From positions 1 through 22,209 of IMG/VR virus record IMGVR_UViG_3300042541_001098: 22,209 bases of DNA; one strand, written 5' to 3'. The notes beneath the pieces were generated by a model. The model searched no databases. It had not been told where the DNA came from and was given only the letters and a program-made list of their open reading frames with translations. A program made the position numbers and the translations under genes. This document shows positions 6,739 to 13,819 of the stretch, one piece after another (the first letter of the stretch is position 1; every line of letters starts with the position of its first letter). The stretch comes from a virus.

Positions 6739-7203
6739 TTATATTCTATTTATGTAATCACGAATTTCACCAACCCAATCAGAACATGCACCAAAAGCAT
6801 TAAGAGATATCGTTTTCTTCGTTGGCCAGACATTCTCTGGCATCACCAATACTGTCAATTGGTTCACTGGTTCTTTACCAGGATATGCCCAAACATAACC
6901 CCAATTGGTCATCGTGTAGTCATCCACACTGTGCCAGAAGCAATGCAGTTTGTTTTTTAGACAATAACTGAATGCTTCTTTATTTTTGCAGTGAATCCAT
7001 AGTGTTTGTTTACGTACCATCAAATACTCAGGATCCACCAGATATTGTGGATTGTCGTGGCCAAAATATAAAACATCATCGACACACCATAAGTCCACTT
7101 CTACTGAAAATCCATCTTCAAGAGCTAAATCAATATAATCTGGACTATTTTCTAAATGTGGTTTCGGTCCATTAGTATTACCACGGTGTGCAATTAGTAT
7201 CAT
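6739..7203 (-). CDS. Short glycerophosphodiester phosphodiesterase-like protein
   Basis: 154 aa, shorter than the usual family length of about 240. The N-terminal half keeps the catalytic signature: AHRGN with H6 and R7, ENS (18-20), the metal-binding pair E35 and D37 in VEVDLW, GHD (48-50) with H49, and IHCKN (70-74) with the usual Lys. The second half (WHSVDDYTMTNWGYVWAYPG, 90-109; VMPENVW, 120-126) looks like a compact version seen, as far as I recall, in surface polysaccharide clusters. The family cleaves glycerophosphodiesters to an alcohol and glycerol-3-phosphate; here the substrate could be a phosphodiester on a glycan, or the fold may have been reused. It is cytoplasmic: no signal peptide. 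Its ATG overlaps the stop of the methyltransferase gene (ATGA), making it the last gene of the glycan cassette. The late promoter for the 797-aa gene is inside its last codons. Confidence 0.75.
   Translation of the reverse strand: MILIAHRGNTNGPKPHLENSPDYIDLALEDGFSVEVDLWCVDDVLYFGHDNPQYLVDPEYLMVRKQTLWIHCKNKEAFSYCLKNKLHCFWHSVDDYTMTNWGYVWAYPGKEPVNQLTVLVMPENVWPTKKTISLNAFGACSDWVGEIRDYINRI
6747..6754 (-). promoter_or_regulatory. T4-type late promoter box (CATAAATA)
   Basis: The minus strand reads ACATAAATAGAATATAATATT, 31 bases upstream of the 797-aa gene start. It is one base from the T4 late consensus TATAAATA and identical over eight bases to the box before the 112-aa gene. It lies in the last codons of the phosphodiesterase gene, so it would start a separate late transcript for the head-associated block. 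Confidence 0.6.
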
Positions 7204-7895
7204 ACGTTTATCACAACTCCCATATTTTCACCTGCAGGATAATAAAGTTTAATCTCAACCTTTTTACCAATCTTGTTGAATAAGTGGTCATGTACTGATT
7301 CTGCGAAACTGTGGTCATACACATCATGGAATGCCAACACATACTTTTCACCAAGCAATGGCAAAAATGCATCAATGTCTTTAATCATTTGTTCAGGGAA
7401 ATGTCCTGCGTCAATGAATACAAAGTCTAGTGGCTCAGAGAAATGTCTACGTACACAAGTCTCTGTATCATCAGGACTCCAACCAATCTCTGGAAAGAGT
7501 GTGTTCTCTAAACCAAACTGTTCAATCAAATACTTAACTGATTTGTAACCATCGGCCTTATCATACACTTCACGTTGCATATCTCTGTAGTGACCTGGAT
7601 TACCTTTAGATTCTTCAATGTAGGCATCCATTGTTACGACCTTACCACCAGTTTCCAAGAAACCCAAACCTAATGCTGTTGAACTGATACCAAATGCTGT
7701 TGCACATTCATAACCACGTTGAAGGTTATGTTCTACGATTAGATTTTTTAGAAAGTTAAATTCTTCTTCTTTGATGGAGTATGGATAAGGATGATTACTC
7801 ATCTTAAGATTACCTCTGCCGTTATCGGAATAGGTTACAGGTCCATCTTTTAATTCTATGATATCTTTAAACGTATTACTTGTCCATTTCAACAT
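7200..7895 (-). CDS. Class I SAM-dependent methyltransferase (Methyltransf_24 type)
   Basis: 231 aa. The Rossmann-type core is readable: motif I around GYECATAFGISSTALGLG (61-78), the acidic end of beta-2 in VVTMDAY (86-92), LDFVFIDAGH (156-165) with the DAGH signature typical of this family, and LAFHDVYDH (187-195). These are the features of cytoplasmic methyltransferases often found with glycosyltransferases and thought to methylate sugars or other small groups. No membrane segment or signal peptide is seen. The gene starts 20 bases inside the preceding glycosyltransferase-like gene and its stop overlaps the phosphodiesterase start, so it is co-translated in the cassette. O-methylation of a phage- or host-linked glycan is likely but unproven; the acceptor cannot be named. 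Confidence 0.85.
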   Translation of the reverse strand: MLKWTSNTFKDIIELKDGPVTYSDNGRGNLKMSNHPYPYSIKEEEFNFLKNLIVEHNLQRGYECATAFGISSTALGLGFLETGGKVVTMDAYIEESKGNPGHYRDMQREVYDKADGYKSVKYLIEQFGLENTLFPEIGWSPDDTETCVRRHFSEPLDFVFIDAGHFPEQMIKDIDAFLPLLGEKYVLAFHDVYDHSFAESVHDHLFNKIGKKVEIKLYYPAGENMGVVINV

Positions 7896-8592
7896 AAGGT
7901 CCTTTTGGTGTGTGCATGAGAGTTCTATTTAGATTTATCTCCTGCCAGTTGAATCCAAGGTTCTTAATGTGTTGCGTTGACATCACATGAGGACATAATA
8001 GATCAGTTTGTTTGTAGACAGAACCAATTACAGTAATCATTTTGGTGAAGAACATCATAGAAATAAAGTTACCAACTTGCATTACATCACCGGTGCCTTG
8101 ACCTAAATGGTTTCTGGCTGCAACAGTGTAGAATACATTTGGATCAAAATCAGGCAGGTCATCGTGTATCAACATATCAGGACGCATACGAATTACCAAA
8201 TCATATGATGATTGTAGTCGTGCAACGTGTGTTTCAAGTGCAGAGAAACCTTGGTGCATCTTGTAGAACATCGATAGAATATTCTTTGGTCTGTGTGCAT
8301 AGTTCGTAAAGTATTCACCACAAGATTCAAAGTGTTTATTGAAATCTTCCCAATACTCTTTCACATAGTGTACTGGTTTGTATGTGTCTAATATTTCATC
8401 ATCAACAATTTGTGGTGCGCCTTCATAGATACCTGTTTTATTTTGTTTATCACCAGGAATCCAATACGCCTCATCATCCCATGTGTGTATGTAGATATCG
8501 GGATTGTATCGGTCAATAATCTTTTCTTTGAAATTAGGAAACACCTCTCTCCAACATCGGAGGTGTCCTGTTAATACAACTGCAACTTTCAT
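7876..8592 (-). CDS. Putative glycosyltransferase (GT-A-like, LTGHLR family)
   Basis: 238 aa. It opens with MKVAVVLTGHLRCW, then PDIYIHTWDD (31-40), YDLVIRMRPDM (130-140) and a later segment with DLLCPHVMS. The pairing of a Gly-His-Arg N-terminus, an HTWDD turn and a VIRMRPD strand is typical of a family of small bacterial and viral glycosyltransferase-like proteins in polysaccharide loci; the D in RPD probably corresponds to the nucleotide-sugar/metal site. The fold assignment is from pattern recognition. The gene overlaps the fusion gene upstream by ATGA and the methyltransferase gene downstream by 20 bases. The donor and acceptor sugars cannot be inferred. Confidence 0.7.
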   Translation of the reverse strand: MKVAVVLTGHLRCWREVFPNFKEKIIDRYNPDIYIHTWDDEAYWIPGDKQNKTGIYEGAPQIVDDEILDTYKPVHYVKEYWEDFNKHFESCGEYFTNYAHRPKNILSMFYKMHQGFSALETHVARLQSSYDLVIRMRPDMLIHDDLPDFDPNVFYTVAARNHLGQGTGDVMQVGNFISMMFFTKMITVIGSVYKQTDLLCPHVMSTQHIKNLGFNWQEINLNRTLMHTPKGPYVEMDK

Positions 8593-9959
8593 TTATGATT
8601 CTCCAAGAAGTAATTTAAATCTTCTGGAGTACCAATGCCCCACATCTTAGGAATATCTTTGACACGAATCTTCTTACCATCACCAATGGCTTCATTGAAT
8701 ACTGGACACACATAGAATTCTCCGTTGGTACGGATATTCTTTTCAATCATTTGTTCAGCATACTTAACATAATCAGAACCTTTTTTCCAATAGTAGATAC
8801 CGACTGTTGCGATATTTGAAATTGGATTCTTCTCTGCTACTTCTGTGACGAAACCGTCATCTCCGAGTTTTGCAAATGACCACTTTGGATGGGTTGCCCT
8901 AAAGGTAACGATACCACCATCAACGCCGTCAGCAGTAAAAGCATAGAGACATTCATTTGAGTTCCACTCCACATATTGGTCTGAGTTCGCCATCAGTAAT
9001 GGCTCATCGTTGTTAATAAGTTCTTTGGCCAACAGAGTTGTACATGCTGCGCCTTCTGTCAAACTATTAACCTGTACGATATCACAACCAGGTGAGATTA
9101 AGTTTAATAATTGTTTGAGGTTGTATTTATCATAGTGTTCCTTTTGTACAATGTAGATGAAGTGTGCATCAACGTTTAGGTTTTCTGCAACAACTTGAAT
9201 CATTGGTTTACCATTAACCTCAATCAATGGTTTAGGGAATGTGTAACCAGCTGCTGCGAATCTACTACCAGCGCCAGCCATAGGAATTAGTACGTTCATT
9301 TTTTTATCTCTCCATGGTATCATTTTCTTAATTACACCGTTAAGTGTATCGATTGCTTCATCAATTTTATCCATCGTCAAGTCATATGAATCTTTAACTG
9401 GAACTAAGTGAGCACCAGAATCTAGTGCGCCTTGTCTGCCAATATGACTGTCTTCAATGATAACTGTATTCTTAGGTAGTACATCTAATGCTGTCATACA
9501 TTGCCAGTACATCTCAGGATATGGTTTGGTTCTCTTAACATCCTCATTAGAGACATAGTAATCAACATACTCCATGACACCAACAGACAATAGTGCCAAC
9601 TTAACTGTCTCACGTATAGAATTACTTGCAATAGCAATCTTAATTCCATTACTACTCAACTTGGCAAACATCTGCCTAAGTTTGTTATTCTTTGGAAATT
9701 GTCTGATGAGGTTGAATGTGGCAACTTGTTTATCTTGCCAAATCTGATTGAAGAATTTACGGTCAAGACCTTTCTTCTCAGACAACATCTCAAGTTTCTT
9801 TGTGGTGTTTAGACCATCATACAAACTCAAGTGTTCTTCACGTGTAATCACATACTCACTACCAACTTTACGTAGAGCATCATTCAATGCTTCATAATGT
9901 AGTTCACGTGATTCAATCAATACACCGTCAAGGTCAAAAATTACTAATTTATTTTGCAT
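8589..9959 (-). CDS. HAD phosphatase fused to a sugar-type nucleotidyltransferase
   Basis: 456 aa, two enzymes in one chain. Residues 1-212 form a HAD hydrolase of the beta-phosphoglucomutase/phosphatase type: DLDGV (9-13) with nucleophile D9 and acid D11, ASNS (111-114) for motif II, K145 in RTKPYPE, and IIEDS (167-171) for motif IV. Residues 221-456 form a nucleotidyltransferase of the glucose-1-phosphate thymidylyltransferase superfamily: IPMAGAGSRF (225-234), FPKPLIEVNGKPM (241-253), and MANSDQYVEW with the metal-binding Asp. Together they would dephosphorylate and activate a sugar phosphate or related compound. The cap region (15-90) is the small helical type. A second start at residue 221 has its own ribosome binding site. 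The gene overlaps both neighbours (11 bases and ATGA). The substrate is unknown; sugar phosphates are likeliest, and phospho-alcohols are possible given the phosphodiesterase in the cassette. Confidence 0.9.
   Translation of the reverse strand: MQNKLVIFDLDGVLIESRELHYEALNDALRKVGSEYVITREEHLSLYDGLNTTKKLEMLSEKKGLDRKFFNQIWQDKQVATFNLIRQFPKNNKLRQMFAKLSSNGIKIAIASNSIRETVKLALLSVGVMEYVDYYVSNEDVKRTKPYPEMYWQCMTALDVLPKNTVIIEDSHIGRQGALDSGAHLVPVKDSYDLTMDKIDEAIDTLNGVIKKMIPWRDKKMNVLIPMAGAGSRFAAAGYTFPKPLIEVNGKPMIQVVAENLNVDAHFIYIVQKEHYDKYNLKQLLNLISPGCDIVQVNSLTEGAACTTLLAKELINNDEPLLMANSDQYVEWNSNECLYAFTADGVDGGIVTFRATHPKWSFAKLGDDGFVTEVAEKNPISNIATVGIYYWKKGSDYVKYAEQMIEKNIRTNGEFYVCPVFNEAIGDGKKIRVKDIPKMWGIGTPEDLNYFLENHK
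9297..9313 (-). promoter_or_regulatory. Internal ribosome binding site and start for the nucleotidyltransferase half
   Basis: Within the fusion gene the minus strand reads GGAGAGATAAAAAATG, where the ATG (9299-9297) is Met221, exactly the first residue of the nucleotidyltransferase domain (MNVLIPMAG). The GGAGAG is a strong Shine-Dalgarno sequence at a usable distance. It may give a separate nucleotidyltransferase polypeptide in addition to the fusion, or be the remnant of two once-separate genes. Confidence 0.45.
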
Positions 9960-10572
9960 CTCTATGCCACTTATTATGTTTCACAATACTGTTACCATTA
10001 CATTTCATCACATATCTATGACGCACACGGAGAGACCACTCAACATCTTCGGCTTGGCCGTGTGTGAGTTCTTCGTTGAATGGATTATCTAGTGCAACTT
10101 GTTTCTTCACTAGAAAGTAACCACCAGATATGTACATATAGTTAGCACGTGACCAATCATCATGTCTCAGTGCAGTGTAACGTGGGAATACAGGATCATC
10201 CCATGTCACCCAATCTGTAAAGTGTCTCTTGTCATTAATGAGTAGTTGTTTGTTAGAACAGATGTGCCATTCTTCACCAAACTCCAAGAAGTTCTTGTAC
10301 CAATCTTTATCAAACACATAGTAGTCGTGCATCAATACGATGTTATCATACTTTGCTGCCTGAACAATGGTGTTCTTCTTGCGTGTTACCCAACTAGGTT
10401 GTTGAGTCTCATCAAAATAGATATGCGTTACGTCAACCATATCTTCTTTCTTCTCACCACCAACAATTAAAATCTCATACTCAGGTATTTGTAGTGATCT
10501 GATAGAGGAGATTACTTCGTTGATTTGTGGTTGATTAGAGTAGTCTGTTGTTATACCAAAAGTTATTTTCAT
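9949..10572 (-). CDS. Family 2-like glycosyltransferase
   Basis: 207 aa, shorter than typical family 2 enzymes (about 250-300). The N-terminal nucleotide-binding half has MKITFGITTDYSNQ, strand EYEILIVGGE (31-40), WVTRKKNTIVQAAKYDNIVL (61-80) and MHDYYVF (81-87), in which HDYY takes the place of the DxD metal motif. The acceptor half has YMYISGGYFLVKK (145-157) and HGQAEDVEWSLRVR (171-184), the ED signature that provides the catalytic base. It is predicted to be cytoplasmic and soluble. The start at 10572 overlaps the stop of the family 4 gene (ATGA), and the stop lies 11 bases inside the HAD fusion gene. It would transfer a nucleotide-activated sugar, possibly the one made by that fusion, though this link is inference. 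Confidence 0.85.
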   Translation of the reverse strand: MKITFGITTDYSNQPQINEVISSIRSLQIPEYEILIVGGEKKEDMVDVTHIYFDETQQPSWVTRKKNTIVQAAKYDNIVLMHDYYVFDKDWYKNFLEFGEEWHICSNKQLLINDKRHFTDWVTWDDPVFPRYTALRHDDWSRANYMYISGGYFLVKKQVALDNPFNEELTHGQAEDVEWSLRVRHRYVMKCNGNSIVKHNKWHRDAK

Positions 10573-11528
10573 ATTAATTTCAAAATATCATTTACTGTGT
10601 TTTTAATCAAATGTGCGTTCATCACGTATTCATGTGCATCATCAAGTTTGGACTCTGGCACACCTCTGAAATCAATCATGTACTCACGTAGAGCAGAATC
10701 ATTATCATATGTGAATCCAAAATCACTCAGCACCTTGGCACCTGCAATATTGCGTGATGCCCATGCTGTTCTATTTAACATTGATTCCAGTAGAACCAAT
10801 CCAAATCCTTCTGAGTGTGAGTGCATGATATAAAGGTCAGCATCTCTAATCGCAGACATAACATCATTGCGGTCATCAACCATCATCGCTTTCACATGTT
10901 TGGAATTTTGCGGCATGATGTTGTGACGATTATCATAACCAGTCAGAACAAGTGTAACATCATCACGACCAACACCATTGAATGTGGCAATCAATTCGTG
11001 AAATGCTTTGTTAGGCCAGAAACCACCACACGACAAGAACATATATGGTGTTGTGATTCCATACTTCTCACGGAATCCAGGTGTACCAGAAGAAATCTCT
11101 GCATCGATGCCATGTGATACCCGAACTGCCTTGTCACGATGACCAAGTTTGAATGCTGATTCCCAATCTTCTTTGGTTGAACAACCAATGTACTTAACGT
11201 GTTTCATTGCATGTTGATATGTGGCACTCTCAGATGGTTTAATCAACATGAACAACATTGGTGATGGAATTCTTTGTGAGTTCATCAATGCAACATCTTG
11301 TACACCAACGTCACCGCCATGCACAACAATCAAATCAAAGACTTCTGAACCCATAATTTGAAAGTCACTTGTTACTTTGACTCCGTTCAAATCACCTTTG
11401 TGTTCGCCTGCAAGTACAGTTACATCATGTCCTCTACGGAATGTTTCTTCTGCCATATCACGTACATAATTTTCAGAACCACCGGGATATGGAGCATATC
11501 GGTGGACAACATATAAAATTTTAGCCAT
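10569..11528 (-). CDS. Family 4-like (GT-B) glycosyltransferase
   Basis: 319 aa from the chosen start. MAKILYVVHRYAPYPGGSE is a classic GT-B N-terminus with the GGxE loop. The second Rossmann half has VSHGID, FLSCGGFWPNKAFHELI (a variant of the GR-x-x-x-K-N motif) and, near the C-terminus, HSEGFGLVLLESM, the EX7E signature of family 4 retaining transferases (about residues 240 and 248). An upstream ATG at 11582 would add 18 residues, but they read in a shifted frame of the upstream gene, do not resemble the family and lack a ribosome binding site; the start at 11528 overlaps the preceding stop by eight bases, as elsewhere in this cassette. The donor is a nucleotide sugar of unknown type. Confidence 0.9.
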   Translation of the reverse strand: MAKILYVVHRYAPYPGGSENYVRDMAEETFRRGHDVTVLAGEHKGDLNGVKVTSDFQIMGSEVFDLIVVHGGDVGVQDVALMNSQRIPSPMLFMLIKPSESATYQHAMKHVKYIGCSTKEDWESAFKLGHRDKAVRVSHGIDAEISSGTPGFREKYGITTPYMFLSCGGFWPNKAFHELIATFNGVGRDDVTLVLTGYDNRHNIMPQNSKHVKAMMVDDRNDVMSAIRDADLYIMHSHSEGFGLVLLESMLNRTAWASRNIAGAKVLSDFGFTYDNDSALREYMIDFRGVPESKLDDAHEYVMNAHLIKNTVNDILKLI

Positions 11529-12357
11529 ATTTTGCTTCAATAATCTTTCGCCATGCAGGCACTCTATCATACTGGTGAACAATCACATACTCTTTGTTCA
11601 TTGATGTTACTACTTTATCTATCTCCATGTGTGGAGATGGTTCCAACAAGAATGGTCTGAACTGGTCTATCTTACTTGGGTCTGCAGTTGTACCAAGTTG
11701 ACATGCCCACCCATCTTCCGATTTAGTATAACGACAAGTTGACTTGTATGGTTCTTGTGAAATCAGGAAGTTGAATGTAGATTGGTCACAAATTGGAATT
11801 GGTTTGTTTAGACATGATGAAAAGATATTCATGCACAAGTCACGCATTGCATCACCACGACCAGCCAATACACCAACGTTGTAGATTGGATTATCTTTGA
11901 ATCTATCATAGATGAATTGACCATAAGTCTCCAACAAGTTTTGGTTACCCCATGGTTCATCTTTGTATAACATACTTTCAGAGGAGAACATCAATAGTTG
12001 ACGTTGACCCATATGTTTCTCAATGTGTTTGAATGGATTGCTTTGGAAGATAACATCTTTAACGTCAGTCGTAATGACATAACGATACTCATTCTGTGAC
12101 AAGAAATTATAGATGTGTAGAAATCTCTCAACGTGTACCATAATATTGGACTGATATACAAGATTGCCTTGTTCATCCCGTTTGAATCCGATAACTTTGA
12201 ATCCTGTATCAGTGACTCTATCTACAGTCTCTTTATCAGCATTCATCATAATCAAAACTTTATCACCAGTAAAACCTGACTGATTGATAGAGTTGACCCA
12301 ATACTTAATTGTGTCCCATTTATATCCGGTGGAACATCCGATTATCAAATCTTTCAT
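11521..12357 (-). CDS. Putative GT-A glycosyltransferase, first gene of the glycan cassette
   Basis: 278 aa. It starts MKDLIIGCSTGYKWDTIKYW, has strand KVLIMMNADKETVD (33-46), and ITTDVKDVIFQSNPF (95-109), where DVKD is in the position of the metal-binding DxD of GT-A enzymes. A later PICDQSTFNFLI segment resembles the D-Q(S/T)xFN(F/Y) motif common to several glycosyltransferase families. HMEIDKVVTSMNKEYVIVHQYDR near the end (read as shorter pieces HMEIDKV and VIVHQYDR) gives the typical final H-x-Y. The assignment to a numbered family is uncertain. A good ribosome binding site (GAGGAGATATATTATG) and a sigma70-like promoter directly upstream mark it as the head of the cassette. The next gene overlaps its stop by eight bases. 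Confidence 0.75.
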   Translation of the reverse strand: MKDLIIGCSTGYKWDTIKYWVNSINQSGFTGDKVLIMMNADKETVDRVTDTGFKVIGFKRDEQGNLVYQSNIMVHVERFLHIYNFLSQNEYRYVITTDVKDVIFQSNPFKHIEKHMGQRQLLMFSSESMLYKDEPWGNQNLLETYGQFIYDRFKDNPIYNVGVLAGRGDAMRDLCMNIFSSCLNKPIPICDQSTFNFLISQEPYKSTCRYTKSEDGWACQLGTTADPSKIDQFRPFLLEPSPHMEIDKVVTSMNKEYVIVHQYDRVPAWRKIIEAKYG

Positions 12358-12375
12358 AATATATCTCCTCGTACA

Positions 12376-12404
12376 ATTATATAGTTAATCTCTGGTTAAA
12401 GCAA
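12376..12404 (-). promoter_or_regulatory. Sigma70-like promoter for the glycan cassette
   Basis: The minus strand has TTGCTT (12404-12399), a spacer of exactly 17 bases, and a perfect TATAAT (12381-12376). Transcription would begin near 12369, leaving a short leader of about 12 bases that contains the GAGGAGA ribosome binding site of the first glycosyltransferase. The -35 box lies in the last codons of the 93-aa gene. This is unlike the CATAAATA late boxes, so the cassette may be expressed earlier by unmodified host RNA polymerase. Confidence 0.55.
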
Positions 12405-12666
12405 GTATTTTTTGTATTTGTGCCTCTAATGTTTCTTTACGATTAGGCCACTTGATGATTGGTTGGTCGGCAGTCTTCAACAACTTGGTTAGAAACGGCA
12501 TAATTAGTTTCTCTACCTGTTGCAGACGTTCTTTGTATTCTTGTACCGTGTCATCTTTTTCGGCAATAACGGAGTTGTATTCTTCTTCATCTGTTGCCGT
12601 GAAACCGAAGTCATCATCAGCATACTCTTCCATGATTGCGGTTAGGTCGTATTTTTTAGTTGCCAT
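12385..12666 (-). CDS. Small acidic coiled-coil-like conserved phage protein
   Basis: 93 aa. An acidic N-terminus (ATKKYDLTAIMEEYADDDFG, then TATDEEEYNS) leads into a predicted coiled coil (about 32-65, KDDTVQEYKERLQQVEKLIM) and a conserved-looking end with IIKWPNRKETLEAQIQKIL (74-92). From memory T4-like cyanophages carry similar small proteins with YIxWPNRxEK near the C-terminus, of unknown function and sometimes found in virions. No enzymatic motif is present. AGAGAAC lies before the ATG as a weak ribosome binding site. It sits between the oxygenases and the glycan cassette, and its last codons carry the -35 box of the cassette promoter. Confidence 0.75.
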   Translation of the reverse strand: MATKKYDLTAIMEEYADDDFGFTATDEEEYNSVIAEKDDTVQEYKERLQQVEKLIMPFLTKLLKTADQPIIKWPNRKETLEAQIQKILALTRD

Positions 12667-12692
12667 ATTTTTAGTTCTCTATTGTACTACGT

Positions 12693-13229
12693 TTATCTTT
12701 GTTTGTCAAAGTAAGCCCATGCGAAAGGACCATCACTCTGTACATAATGCATGAATGCTTGGCAATATTCTTTGCCAGAAAATTCATTTCTCCAATGTGG
12801 TGCAACACATCCGAGATATAACATTGCATCACCTGGTTCTAAATTCATTTCAACTTCTTTGCCTTCTGGTGTTTCAATGTAAATAGGCCATTCTTCATCA
12901 CCACCCAAATTCAATGTGATACTCACCTCGCAGGCTGGTCTATCAACATGTCTCTCTAAAACACTTTTTTCATAGTAAACTCTGGCATAAGTGTAAGTTG
13001 GTAATAATTGACTCTCAACAATTTTAGACAATTCTGCAGTTTTATTACACAACAATTCCAAAAAACTTTTATAGTTATATGAAACACTTGAGTTTGGTGC
13101 TTGGCCATCTCCACGAAGATTGTTTACCTTAGCAAACTGAGTAAATTCAGCTTTCAATTCATCAGCACGTTCATTTGAAATAAACTTTGGTAATTTTATA
13201 TAACTGTTTTTTATCAATTCATCATTCAT
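12693..13229 (-). CDS. 2-oxoglutarate/Fe(II)-dependent oxygenase-like protein
   Basis: 178 aa. It has the double-stranded beta-helix pattern: ERHVDRPACEVSITLNLGG (92-110) with the iron ligands H94 and D96, WPIYIET (114-120), LEPGDAMLYLG (130-140) and the second His in APHWR (143-147, H145). This His-x-Asp...His set is the signature of the family, which uses 2-oxoglutarate and oxygen to hydroxylate a target. The usual Arg that binds 2-oxoglutarate about ten residues after the last His is not obvious; K153 is in the region, so cosubstrate binding may be altered. It is next to a second, clearly different oxygenase gene (four bases apart) and near the tail-fibre genes. The target, whether protein, glycan or nucleic acid, is unknown. 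Confidence 0.8.
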   Translation of the reverse strand: MNDELIKNSYIKLPKFISNERADELKAEFTQFAKVNNLRGDGQAPNSSVSYNYKSFLELLCNKTAELSKIVESQLLPTYTYARVYYEKSVLERHVDRPACEVSITLNLGGDEEWPIYIETPEGKEVEMNLEPGDAMLYLGCVAPHWRNEFSGKEYCQAFMHYVQSDGPFAWAYFDKQR

Positions 13230-13233
13230 ATTA

Positions 13234-13794
13234 TTAATTAAACCATGTTATAATTGAATATCTTGTGCCTGACAAAACAGGTTTAATAGCATGTGGGTAC
13301 ATAAAATTTGAAGGAAACATTATAACATCACCTCTACCTAAAGTATATGACAATTTATCATCAAAAAAGGTAAACTCACCACCTGTGTAATCATCGTTCA
13401 AATTTAAAGAACAAGATATGGATCTAGGATTACTGTCAAAATGGTCTGTGTGTTGAGTGTAAAAACATCCTTCAGAATATTCTAGTAATATATATCCACT
13501 ATCATTCACAATTGTTGTGTGTGGTGCAATCTCGGTATAATTTGCCAAAAGTTTTGCAACCACTTCATATAAATCGGAATCTAATTGCCTTCTAGTATCG
13601 TGGTTTTGTTGTATAATTTCTGAATGTGATATGTTGATGTTTCTAACATTACGTATGGATTTATCTACAATATGTCCACCTACTCTGGCTTCTTCCCAAC
13701 CATCACAATTTTTATATTCATTCAGTATTCTATCACACAATTCATTTGATATGCCACCTTTGTATACTTTAATATAATCATTTATTTTTTCCAT
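13234..13794 (-). CDS. 2-oxoglutarate/Fe(II) oxygenase, prolyl 4-hydroxylase-like
   Basis: 186 aa, a complete and compact P4H-type domain. YSEGCFYTQHTDHF (106-119) provides the iron ligands H115 and D117, SISCSLNLNDDYTGGEFTFF (125-144) is the core strand pair with the GGE turn, GRGDVIMFPS (153-162) precedes H168 in YPHAI, and R178 in GTRYSIITWF is the expected 2-oxoglutarate-binding residue. All key residues are present, so it is likely active. T4-like marine phages commonly carry such genes close to tail-fibre genes. GAGAG lies before the ATG. Hydroxylation of a fibre or host protein is possible, but none of the nearby fibres contains collagen-like Gly-x-y repeats that would name a target. 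Confidence 0.9.
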   Translation of the reverse strand: MEKINDYIKVYKGGISNELCDRILNEYKNCDGWEEARVGGHIVDKSIRNVRNINISHSEIIQQNHDTRRQLDSDLYEVVAKLLANYTEIAPHTTIVNDSGYILLEYSEGCFYTQHTDHFDSNPRSISCSLNLNDDYTGGEFTFFDDKLSYTLGRGDVIMFPSNFMYPHAIKPVLSGTRYSIITWFN

Positions 13795-13819
13795 AATTTA
13801 CTCTCATCAATTTACATCA

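Noticed and set aside
9124-9131. GATAAATA, a late-promoter-like octamer on the minus strand
   Set aside because: It is inside the nucleotidyltransferase domain, far from any downstream start, and such AT-rich octamers occur by chance.
11529-11582. Upstream start for the family 4 glycosyltransferase (18 extra residues)
   Set aside because: The extra residues overlap the preceding gene, do not match the GT-B N-terminus and have no ribosome binding site.
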